In this document: positions 6,746-13,741 of the stretch, piece after piece
Position numbering within the stretch: the first letter of the stretch is position 1
How the letters are laid out: each line of letters opens with the position of its first letter
Program-made: the position numbers and the translations under genes
Notes under the pieces: generated by a model
What the model saw: only the letters and a program-made list of their open reading frames with translations
What the model was told of the DNA's origin: nothing
Databases searched by the model: none
Source of the DNA: Firmicutes bacterium CAG:822
Lineage (GTDB): Bacteria > Bacillota_I > Bacilli_A > RF39 > UBA660
Length of the DNA: 22,603 nucleotides
Direction of reading: 5' to 3'
Assembly (NCBI GenBank): GCA_000432855.1
Contig: HF990844.1
Coordinates: forward strand, 1-22,603

Positions 6746-8105
6746 ACTCTTTTATCAATTTAACATGTTCCCTAACCGTCTCTGGTGCTGGTCCACCGAC
6801 AACCGTTCTATCATTAACTGCTTTCTTAAGGTCAATATATTCGTAAATATCTTCATCAAATAATTCTGAAAACTTCTTGTATTCATCTAAAGTAATTGTA
6901 TCTAAAGTTTTATCATTGTCGATTGCATAACCAACAATTGAACCAGTAATTTTATAAGCTGTTCTAAATGGTAATCCTTTCTTAACTAAATAATCAGCCG
7001 CATCAGTCGCATTAATAAATCCTTTTTTAGCTGCTTTAAGCATATTATCCTTTAAGAAAGTTGTACTAGCTAACATCGGAATAAATGTATATAGACACAT
7101 TTTAACATTATCCACCGCATCAAATATTGCTTCTTTATCTTCCTGCATGTCTTTATCATAAGCAAGTGGTAAAGACTTCATCATTGTTAAAAGTGCCATC
7201 AAATCACCATATACTCTACCACTTTTACCTCTAATTAACTCAGTAATATCTGGATTCTTTTTTTGTGGCATAATTGAAGAACCTGTCGAAAAAGCATCAT
7301 CTAATTCTATAAACTTAAACTCATGACTACTCCACATGACAAACTCTTCACTAATCCTTGACATATGCATCATAATAATTGATAATGCCGAAGCTATTTC
7401 AATCGCATAATCTCTATCTGATACTCCATCTAAACTATTTAGACAAGGTCCATCAAATCCTAATAATTCACTAGTTAAATATCTATCAGTTTTATAAGTT
7501 GTTCCAGCTAAAGCACAACTACCAAGTGGATTAATATTCATTCGCTTATTCGCATCTTTAAGTCTTAAAACATCTCTTTTAAACATCTCGACATAAGCCA
7601 TAAAATAATGCGCTAAAGTAATCGGTTGTGCTCTTTGTAAATGTGTATATCCTGGCATAATAGTCTCATAATTTTCTTCAGCCTTTTTAATAAGTTCTTC
7701 CATTAATTCTTTAAGTAAATTAATGATTTCCTCTATTTCATCACGCATATAAAGTCTTAAATCCAAAGCTACTTGGTCATTACGACTACGTGCCGTATGA
7801 AGTCTCTTACCAGCATCACCAATTCGTTTAGTCAGTTCACTTTCGATAAACATATGTATATCTTCAGCTTCCATGTCGAACTCTAATTTACCACTTTCTA
7901 AATCACTTAAAATATTTTTAAGTTCAGCTATAATTTTATCGCTTTCTTCTTTCGCAATAATACCACACTTTCCAAGCATTGTTGCATGTGCAATACTACC
8001 AGTTATATCTTGTTTATACATTCTCCTATCAAACCTAATTGAAGAATTAAAATCATTAGTTCTCCTATCAATTTCCTTTTTAAATCTTCCAGCCCACATT
8101 ACCAT
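6729..8105 (-). CDS. argH: Argininosuccinate lyase
   Basis: This enzyme cleaves argininosuccinate to arginine and fumarate, the last step of arginine synthesis, and acts as a cytoplasmic homotetramer. The 458 residues match the family length. TARSRNDQ (104-111), the YTHLQRAQP segment with His155, and the fumarase/aspartase-superfamily signature GSSIMPQKKNPD (275-286), holding the catalytic serine loop, are all intact. The start follows an AAAGGAG ribosome-binding site by 9 nt. A second ATG two codons downstream is less well spaced. The gene begins 1 nt after the argG stop, so both are one transcript under the T-box leader. Confidence 0.98.
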   Translation of the reverse strand: MVMWAGRFKKEIDRRTNDFNSSIRFDRRMYKQDITGSIAHATMLGKCGIIAKEESDKIIAELKNILSDLESGKLEFDMEAEDIHMFIESELTKRIGDAGKRLHTARSRNDQVALDLRLYMRDEIEEIINLLKELMEELIKKAEENYETIMPGYTHLQRAQPITLAHYFMAYVEMFKRDVLRLKDANKRMNINPLGSCALAGTTYKTDRYLTSELLGFDGPCLNSLDGVSDRDYAIEIASALSIIMMHMSRISEEFVMWSSHEFKFIELDDAFSTGSSIMPQKKNPDITELIRGKSGRVYGDLMALLTMMKSLPLAYDKDMQEDKEAIFDAVDNVKMCLYTFIPMLASTTFLKDNMLKAAKKGFINATDAADYLVKKGLPFRTAYKITGSIVGYAIDNDKTLDTITLDEYKKFSELFDEDIYEYIDLKKAVNDRTVVGGPAPETVREHVKLIKEFLKES

Positions 8106-8106
8106 A

Positions 8107-9306
8107 TTATCTTACTCCTTTTTTTGACATTATTCTATTAGATAAGCCATATATATTTACAAATCCTTGTGCATCATACTGATTATAGTCGCCATCATTT
8201 TCAAATGATGAAATACCTAAAGAATGTAAACTATTTGGACTATCAATACCCATACAAATAATATTTCCTTTGTATAATTTAAGCTTAACCGTTCCAGTCA
8301 CATTTTCAGAAGCTTTATTAACAAAAGCTAAATAAGATTCCATAAGTGGACTATAAAATTTCGCATCGTATAGTAAAGCACCAATTTTTAAAGCCATAAG
8401 TTGCTTTTCATGAAATAAATCTTTATCTAAACAAATAGATTCTAAAAGTTCATGGGCCTTATAAATAATTGTACCACCAGGAGTTTCATAAACTCCACGT
8501 GATTTCATACCAACTAATCTATTTTCCACCATATCCAAAATACCAATTCCGTTTTGGCCACCTACTTCATTTAAGTATTTAATAATTTCAAGTAAACTCA
8601 TCTCTTTATCATCGATACTTGTTGGAACACCTTGTGTAAAACCAAGTTTAACTAAAGTATCTTCATCTGGTGCCTTTTCTGGAGTCACACCCATTTCTAA
8701 AATTTCATTATACTTTGGAGCATTGCTCGGATCTTCTAAATCTAATCCTTCATGTGATAAATGCCAAATATTTTTATCTTTAGAATAACTATGTTCTTTA
8801 TTAAACTTTAACGGAATCCCATGTTCCATTGCGTACTCATATGCTTCCGCACGACCAGTAATCTCCCAAGTACGCCAAGGTACAATAACCTCCATATCAG
8901 GATCAAAATGTTTGATTCCCATTTCGAAACGAATTTGGTCATTACCCTTACCTGTACAACCATGACATATTGCCTTAGCACCTTCTTTATGCGCCACTTC
9001 TACTAATTTTTTTGCAATAAGAGGTCTACTAAAAGCAGTACCAAGTAAATACTCACCTTCATAAGTTGCTCCTGCTTTAATAAAAGGCGCAATATAATCA
9101 TTAGCAAGTTCCTCTTGTATATCCTCTACATATATCTTACTAGCCCCTGAAGCAATCGCTTTTTCTTCAATTCCCTCTAATTCGCCAACACCTTGTCCAA
9201 CATTAGCTGAATATGCAATAATTTCACATCCTGGATAATTTTCCTTAAGCCAAGGAATCATTACTGATGTATCTAAACCACCTGAATAAGCTAAAACTAT
9301 TTTCAT
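8107..9306 (-). CDS. argG: Argininosuccinate synthase
   Basis: This enzyme joins citrulline and aspartate, using ATP, to give argininosuccinate. The 399 residues are the normal length. The N-terminal ATP pyrophosphatase P-loop, AYSGGLDTS (6-14), is intact, followed by the conserved CHGCTGKGNDQIRFE segment near 114-128 and GVYETPGGTI further on. AAGGAGG stands 7 nt before the ATG. Its leader is a complete T-box that reads as arginine-responsive, so expression should rise when tRNA-Arg is uncharged. Only argG and argH are present here, which would suit making arginine from citrulline. Confidence 0.98.
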   Translation of the reverse strand: MKIVLAYSGGLDTSVMIPWLKENYPGCEIIAYSANVGQGVGELEGIEEKAIASGASKIYVEDIQEELANDYIAPFIKAGATYEGEYLLGTAFSRPLIAKKLVEVAHKEGAKAICHGCTGKGNDQIRFEMGIKHFDPDMEVIVPWRTWEITGRAEAYEYAMEHGIPLKFNKEHSYSKDKNIWHLSHEGLDLEDPSNAPKYNEILEMGVTPEKAPDEDTLVKLGFTQGVPTSIDDKEMSLLEIIKYLNEVGGQNGIGILDMVENRLVGMKSRGVYETPGGTIIYKAHELLESICLDKDLFHEKQLMALKIGALLYDAKFYSPLMESYLAFVNKASENVTGTVKLKLYKGNIICMGIDSPNSLHSLGISSFENDGDYNQYDAQGFVNIYGLSNRIMSKKGVR

Positions 9307-9326
9307 AAAAATCCCTCCTTAAAATC

Positions 9327-9570
9327 AAAAAAAGACATCTCTAAAATAGAGACGTCTTAAAACGCGGTACCACCCTAATTGCTAGTATAAACTAACCAAC
9401 TCGTATTGTTAACGGAATTACCCGAACTAATATACTCTGCCAATCAGCATTTCCAAAAGTTACTCACAAGTTCTTTTCAATTATCACCTATCTCTTTGGC
9501 TCCCATCAACCCAAATTCGCTTTAGACGGTTAATAATTTACTCCTCTTGGTCCTCGTTTTCATCTGCGAT
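9327..9570 (-). ncRNA. T-box riboswitch leader of argGH, Arg (AGA) specifier
   Basis: On the minus strand the leader holds all the T-box landmarks. A stem I base has a K-turn-like GA element. AGTA lies on the 5' side of the specifier loop, opposite GAA at 9478-9476. The specifier is AGA at 9474-9472, followed by a purine. The invariant T-box GGGTGGTACCGCG lies within 9376-9363, with the UGGU tRNA-acceptor contact at 9372-9369. A 12-bp terminator stem with one G-U pair (9358-9347 and 9343-9332) is followed by a T-run. Uncharged tRNA-Arg(UCU) should stabilise the antiterminator and turn on argGH. The specifier assignment is my manual folding; the T-box identity itself is secure. Confidence 0.95.
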
Positions 9571-9576
9571 ATAAAG

Positions 9577-9605
9577 ACTTTATCACATCATTTTTTATTT
9601 GTCAA
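9577..9605 (-). promoter_or_regulatory. Promoter of the argGH T-box transcript
   Basis: The minus strand has a perfect -35 TTGACA (9605-9600), a 17-nt spacer ending in TGA, and -10 TAAAGT (9582-9577). The start site should be near 9570. The -35 lies within the last codons of the upstream repeat-protein gene, beside its stop codon (9590-9588). Confidence 0.7.
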
Positions 9606-10319
9606 CCCCTTAGTTTTTTGTTTTCCTGCCATTAATAATACATCATCGTCTAAACAATCAACATAACTATTGCTTAATTTACTCAACTTTTCTAATTTTT
9701 CTAAATCTATATTGTTAAAACAATAACCATTTTCTAAACATAATCTAATCATATGCATTTGCTCATCCGAAAACTCTTCTTTCGCATATATTTTTAACTG
9801 TTTTAAGCTTAGGTCGTGTTTAGCCCCTTTATAAATTTGGTACATTTGAGCCTGAGAAAATTTTCGATCAATATAAAGTAAAACCTTCTCTTCATCTATT
9901 TCCTTTTCATATCCTAATCTCATTAAACGCATCTCATAATTATAAAATTCTACTTTAGCATATCTCTCAATTGCTTCTATAGCCAGGCCATGTTCAAATC
10001 CTTTAAAAATCTCCTTTAATTGATTAAAATCAAAATCACCACTTGCATACTTACTCACAAAATCTAAAGGTAAACCATTTATTAATGCCTCACTAACCTC
10101 TAACATTTGATAAAAATCTAAATCTGGATTAGCTATCACTCTCGTCTTTTTAAAAGATAAACCGTTTTCTAAAGCTTTCCTGATTAATTTCATTTGAAAA
10201 TTATCAAAAGCCTTATTCGCATATAATAAAATTTTTCTCTTAGAAAGTCCATGCTTCTTTCCTTTTTTTATTTCTAATAATTGTTTTTTATCAAAATCAT
10301 TTTTATCTAAAAATGTCAT
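9588..10319 (-). CDS. 29-residue helical tandem-repeat protein, function unknown
   Basis: I do not recognise a named function. After 12 residues the 243-residue protein is almost entirely a tandem repeat of exactly 29 residues. Units start at Q13, Q42, Q71, Q100, E129, Q158 and Q187, the last one partial. Each unit has Q-[M/L] at positions 1-2, a hydrophobic at 5, often Gly at 8, Gly-Leu at 12-13, Tyr-Ala at 21-22 and Phe at 26. This predicts two short helices per unit stacked into a solenoid of the TPR/Sel1 style, suggesting protein binding. No signal peptide or membrane segment is seen. AAAGGAG lies 7 nt before the ATG and it has its own strong promoter. It resembles QM-x-x-I-type repeats I remember from gut Firmicutes mobile elements, which is memory, not proof. 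Confidence 0.8.
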   Translation of the reverse strand: MTFLDKNDFDKKQLLEIKKGKKHGLSKRKILLYANKAFDNFQMKLIRKALENGLSFKKTRVIANPDLDFYQMLEVSEALINGLPLDFVSKYASGDFDFNQLKEIFKGFEHGLAIEAIERYAKVEFYNYEMRLMRLGYEKEIDEEKVLLYIDRKFSQAQMYQIYKGAKHDLSLKQLKIYAKEEFSDEQMHMIRLCLENGYCFNNIDLEKLEKLSKLSNSYVDCLDDDVLLMAGKQKTKGLTNKK

Positions 10320-10347
10320 TACATCGCTCCTTTTTAAATTAAAACAA

Positions 10348-10376
10348 ATATTAACATTTTAAAAGCTTAAAGTCAA
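10348..10376 (-). promoter_or_regulatory. Promoter of the repeat-protein gene
   Basis: The minus strand shows -35 TTGACT (10376-10371), a 17-nt spacer ending in TGT, and -10 TAATAT (10353-10348), a near-consensus extended -10 promoter about 30 nt before the start codon. Confidence 0.7.
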
Positions 10377-10403
10377 ATTATAACTCTGTAAATTATATGA
10401 AAC

Positions 10404-10430
10404 AAAAAGAAAAAAGTGATAAAAATCACT
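10404..10430 (-). terminator. Terminator after the ASCH gene
   Basis: The minus-strand stem AGTGAT/ATCACT (10430-10425 and 10420-10415) with a 4-nt loop is followed by a T-run interrupted by one C. The ASCH stop codon (10428-10426) lies inside the stem. Confidence 0.7.
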
Positions 10431-10830
10431 CCCTAAAACTAAACTTTCCATCGTAATTCCAAAGTCCCAGTTTACCATTGATATAAATAGGTTTTATCAA
10501 CTTCACATTATCCATTTTAAATCCATAACCTTGCCAAGTTTTATCCATTATAACATGATTATAAACAAAACTATTCTCACTATCTAAAACCCCTCTAAAA
10601 TTATTATCGACTTTAATCGAATCGATAATATTTACCTTAGCAATAATGCAGCCCACAGGATAATCTAAATTATAACATTTAAATTCTTCCATTGCTTTTT
10701 TATCCACACCTTTACTCGCATGAATTAAAACTTCTCCTCTATATTTAGTATTCCAAGTTCTAAACTCATATTTTTTAATGCCGTAAGCAATTAAAGAAGC
10801 ATATGGTTGCTTTATCGATAATACTTTCAT
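10426..10830 (-). CDS. ASCH-domain protein
   Basis: This is a 134-residue single-domain protein of the ASCH (PUA-like beta-barrel) superfamily. The N-terminus carries the family pattern: VLSIKQPYASLIAYGIKK, then the glutamate/arginine pair in YEFRTWNT, then YRGEVLIHASKG. A later conserved part is PVGCIIAKVNIIDS. ASCH proteins are predicted RNA binders, and one branch (YqfB) has N4-acetylcytidine amidohydrolase activity; which applies here is not decidable. Its ATG overlaps the TGA of the ADP-ribosylglycohydrolase fusion gene by 4 nt (ATGA), so the two are translationally coupled, which suggests a joint role around modified nucleotides or RNA. It is last in its transcript. Confidence 0.85.
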   Translation of the reverse strand: MKVLSIKQPYASLIAYGIKKYEFRTWNTKYRGEVLIHASKGVDKKAMEEFKCYNLDYPVGCIIAKVNIIDSIKVDNNFRGVLDSENSFVYNHVIMDKTWQGYGFKMDNVKLIKPIYINGKLGLWNYDGKFSFRE

Positions 10831-12317
10831 TTTCTAACCACTAAATCTCCAAATAAATACTTCTCTGGTAAATATAGAAATTCATCTCCATTACTAAAAT
10901 TATGATCTTGATTAGGTACTACTGCCACATTCACATTTCTAAAATCTTGAATTAATGGCAAATAATTAAATGACGGATCTTTACTTCCAAAAACACAAAT
11001 TAATCTTCCTTTATAATTTTTAATCCCTTCTTTAGTCTTGTGTAAATTTATCATAAGTGGAATATTTACTAGTAACATCTTTTTAATTCTCGAACTAACA
11101 GCTTCACTTTGAATCGCTTGCGCAGCTCCATTAGAAACGCCCATAAAATAAATATTACCTTTTAAATAATCTTCTAAATTATTAAAGTCATTTTCTAAAG
11201 TTACATCTGAAGAATTATTAGCAATAATTACAGTTAACCCATATTTATAATTAATTCTCTTCGCAATTTTTAAATATTTATTCTGATATCCATAAATAGA
11301 ACTATTAACTTCGGTTTTAATAAAAAATACATCTTCCCCGCCACTAACAATTCCATACATATCATCTATAACCTCATCATACTTTAAAATATTAAGTCTA
11401 AGCTCTTCATCAAATTTATTCGCAAGCTTAATCAAATAATCTTTATTTTGAATATTGTTAAGTAAATTCTCATCAATTCCATAAATCATTCCTGATAAAG
11501 CCCCAACCAAAGCCCCTATCGTATCTGTATCATCGCCTAAATTAATAGCTCCAATAATACTTTCTATAAATGAATTAGTGTTTAAAAATGTCCAGATAAC
11601 TGCCTCTAATGTATCCACCACATAACTACTAGATTTTATATAATCCAAATCTAATTTATAAATATCCGTCGTCAAAAATCTTTTATAAGCTCTTCGGGCA
11701 TTCTCACTAAACTTATAATAATTTAAATCTTTAACTTTTTCATAGGCTTTAAACTTATTATATCCAGAGAGTAAAAAATGAACATATTTCACATATATAT
11801 AACATCCCATTACACTATACTCATGAGCATGTGTAAGTGAAGATGCGTTCTTAATGATATCGAGTAATCTATCATCGACAATATCTTCAAAATAAGTATA
11901 TAAAGCTATTGGAAGCATTCTCATCAAAGAACCATTACCATTATTATTAATTGAAGCTCCCCCACATTTTACCGGTTCTATTTTATTCATATAATACTTA
12001 AGTATACTCTCTTTAGTTGTTATTCCCATATCAAACACGACGCCTGTCGCCGTATATTTCGCGTTGTTTATCCAATCACAAAACCTTTTCATCATATCGT
12101 CATAATCAATTTTGTGTAAACTCACCAAAGAATCAATTGTCGCAAGCATCATCGATGTATCATCAGACCAAGTTCCAGAAGGTACATCATGTGTTCCGTA
12201 ACCTTGCATATTTAAAACCGGTTTATCTAATAGTTCCTCTCTCTTCTTAAATTCTATCGGCACACCCATCGCATCACCAATTGCAAAACCTAAAATACTA
12301 TTTACTATTTTCTTCAT
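10827..12317 (-). CDS. ADP-ribosylglycohydrolase fused to an alpha/beta-hydrolase-like domain
   Basis: The protein has 496 residues; ordinary ADP-ribosylglycohydrolases have about 260-340. Residues 1-310 form a DraG/ARH-type domain with all the metal-binding signatures: GDAMG (14-18), WSDDT (50-54), GNGSLMR (127-133) and GDDTDT (261-266). This domain should remove ADP-ribose from a protein, nucleic acid or small molecule. Residues 330-496 look like a small alpha/beta hydrolase: beta-strand-rich sequence, a nucleophile elbow GVSNGA (393-398, Ser395), Asp447 in FGSKDPS and His472 in NQDHNF, in the correct order for a Ser-Asp-His triad. No membrane segment is seen. GAGGG lies 7-8 nt before the ATG, and an ATGA overlap joins it to the ASCH gene. 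The first domain is secure; the second is inferred from motif order. Confidence 0.88.
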   Translation of the reverse strand: MKKIVNSILGFAIGDAMGVPIEFKKREELLDKPVLNMQGYGTHDVPSGTWSDDTSMMLATIDSLVSLHKIDYDDMMKRFCDWINNAKYTATGVVFDMGITTKESILKYYMNKIEPVKCGGASINNNGNGSLMRMLPIALYTYFEDIVDDRLLDIIKNASSLTHAHEYSVMGCYIYVKYVHFLLSGYNKFKAYEKVKDLNYYKFSENARRAYKRFLTTDIYKLDLDYIKSSSYVVDTLEAVIWTFLNTNSFIESIIGAINLGDDTDTIGALVGALSGMIYGIDENLLNNIQNKDYLIKLANKFDEELRLNILKYDEVIDDMYGIVSGGEDVFFIKTEVNSSIYGYQNKYLKIAKRINYKYGLTVIIANNSSDVTLENDFNNLEDYLKGNIYFMGVSNGAAQAIQSEAVSSRIKKMLLVNIPLMINLHKTKEGIKNYKGRLICVFGSKDPSFNYLPLIQDFRNVNVAVVPNQDHNFSNGDEFLYLPEKYLFGDLVVRK

Positions 12318-12343
12318 ACATCTACCCTCTAACTACTATTACT

Positions 12344-12352
12344 ATTATAACA
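12344..12352 (-). promoter_or_regulatory. Extended -10 promoter of the ADP-ribosylglycohydrolase-ASCH operon
   Basis: The minus strand reads TGTTATAAT, with TATAAT at 12349-12344, about 26 nt before the start codon. It lies just downstream of the terminator of the preceding gene, and no clear -35 is present. It sets the two-gene unit apart from the GNAT gene. Confidence 0.6.
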
Positions 12353-12366
12353 ATAAATAACCAAAA

Positions 12367-12394
12367 TAAAAACCATAAGTTTTTAACCTATGAT
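12367..12394 (-). terminator. Terminator after the GNAT gene
   Basis: The minus-strand 10-bp stem has two G-U pairs (arms 12394-12385 and 12381-12372) and a 3-nt loop, followed by TTTTATTTT. It overlaps the GNAT stop codon (12385-12383). Confidence 0.65.
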
Positions 12395-12637
12395 TTTTCC
12401 GTTTTTTATTGCCCATTTTTTCGCATATGAACAAGAAAACTTAATCTTATAATTATTCTCTTCTAAATATTCAAAAGCTCTTTTTACAAGCTCCGATGCA
12501 ATACCTTGACCTCTTAAATCACCATCGACATAAGTGTGATATATGTTCGCACTATCACCATTAATATTAAAGTCCACTTCACCTTTTACCTCGTCAGAAA
12601 CCATATAAACAATCTTATTATCTAATAACTTATACAC
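12383..12637 (-). CDS. Small GNAT-family N-acetyltransferase (YjdJ-like)
   Basis: This is a very short, 84-residue GNAT fold of the Acetyltransf_CG type. The acetyl-CoA loop RGQGIASELV is intact after the IYHTYVDGDL strand, and the family's C-terminal CSYAKKW motif is present. Such minimal proteins are grouped as acetyltransferases, but their substrates are largely unknown. I chose a GTG start at 12637 because GGAGG lies 7 nt upstream. A TTG at 12658 is also in frame, but it lies upstream of that ribosome-binding site and would put the site inside the gene. It follows the transglutaminase-like gene by about 20 nt and probably shares its transcript. Confidence 0.8.
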   Translation of the reverse strand: MYKLLDNKIVYMVSDEVKGEVDFNINGDSANIYHTYVDGDLRGQGIASELVKRAFEYLEENNYKIKFSCSYAKKWAIKNGKIIG

Positions 12638-12658
12638 TTTTATTCCTCCAATAACCAA

Positions 12659-13687
12659 TTATTTTTTATAACTATTACTATTAGTTTTTTCTTGTTGATT
12701 AACTCTTCTATGAATATATTGTATCAATTCTTCATTAAATTTTTGATTATCCAATTTTAATAATTTTTCACTTTCATTCCTATCAAGTTTATTTATTATC
12801 CAAATTATATAATCTCGTGGAGCTATACGATAAGGAACCTTTAATCTATTTATAACATCAGAAATATTATCAATATTATCAGCATCAAACAAAACAGTTT
12901 CATCACAGCTACCATAAATAGATGCTTTCATTGAAGAAAGAGGTAATAAAGAAAAGTGTAATTCGTCCCCATTATCCCATGTGGCATCTGATACAAATAT
13001 ACCATGTATATTATATTTATCATCATCTAAATTAATTAATGTTCTTGCATGACCACCAATAAAATTTCCTTGATTATCAAAAACCGAAAACCCAAACTCA
13101 GAAGCTCCAATATCTACTTTATTCAACAATATTTCTAATAACAGACTATAACCTAAACAATCAATATATTCGTTATCCAAAATATACTTTAAATTACAAC
13201 TTTGATATTTTGAATTCAAAATAGTCGCCAAATCTGTATTAGTATTCTCAACAATTCTATACGCTTTAAAATGTCTTACTCTATCATAAATAATTTGATA
13301 TTTTTCGTATGGAGTCATACTAGGATAAACATCTTTTAATAAACTATCTAACTTACTATTCATGTCCATAAATTCTTTATAAGTATAACCAAAAGCATTA
13401 AAGGCAAAAGAAAATTCAATATTTCCACCAGAATATTTCTCTAAATTCAATAAATCAAAATCTCTAAATTTGTTTATTCTAATTATAAACTTAATAGGTT
13501 TATTAATTTGTAGACAGTTTTCAAGAAGCTTATTTATTTTTTCTATACCCTCATTAGTAAACATCTTCCAATCAAAATATAATTCACTTATCTCATCATT
13601 GTTTATTGCATGTAACAAATCTTCCAAAACAAAATCTTCTTTTATAAACTCATCATACTCATTTGTTAATACTTCTTTTTCTCTCAT
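12659..13687 (-). CDS. Transglutaminase-like (Cys-His-Asp) domain protein
   Basis: From the ATG at 13687 (GGAGG 4 nt upstream; a TTG at 13705 is also in frame but precedes the site) the product has 342 residues. The C-terminal half matches the transglutaminase-like papain fold. A helix MTPYEKYQIIYDRVRHF (124-140) resembles the segment usually found before the core. Next come the nucleophile region DCLGYSLLLEILL (Cys177), GGHARTLINLDD (His213) and FVSDATWDN (Asp234). This gives a complete Cys-His-Asp triad in order, so peptidase or transamidase activity is plausible. The N-terminal 110 residues are unassigned. There is no signal peptide, so it is probably cytoplasmic. It sits between an unrecognised 481-residue protein and the GNAT gene, likely in one transcript. 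Confidence 0.72.
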   Translation of the reverse strand: MREKEVLTNEYDEFIKEDFVLEDLLHAINNDEISELYFDWKMFTNEGIEKINKLLENCLQINKPIKFIIRINKFRDFDLLNLEKYSGGNIEFSFAFNAFGYTYKEFMDMNSKLDSLLKDVYPSMTPYEKYQIIYDRVRHFKAYRIVENTNTDLATILNSKYQSCNLKYILDNEYIDCLGYSLLLEILLNKVDIGASEFGFSVFDNQGNFIGGHARTLINLDDDKYNIHGIFVSDATWDNGDELHFSLLPLSSMKASIYGSCDETVLFDADNIDNISDVINRLKVPYRIAPRDYIIWIINKLDRNESEKLLKLDNQKFNEELIQYIHRRVNQQEKTNSNSYKK

Positions 13688-13710
13688 ATTTCCTCCAAAT
13701 AACATATTAT

Positions 13711-13722
13711 TAACTATAGTTA
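13711..13722. repeat. 12-bp perfect palindrome in an intergenic gap
   Basis: TAACTATAGTTA lies in the 54-nt gap between the unknown 481-residue gene and the transglutaminase-like gene. It may be an operator half-pair or chance in AT-rich DNA. Confidence 0.3.
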
Positions 13723-13741
13723 CTAATCACTTACATTTAGT

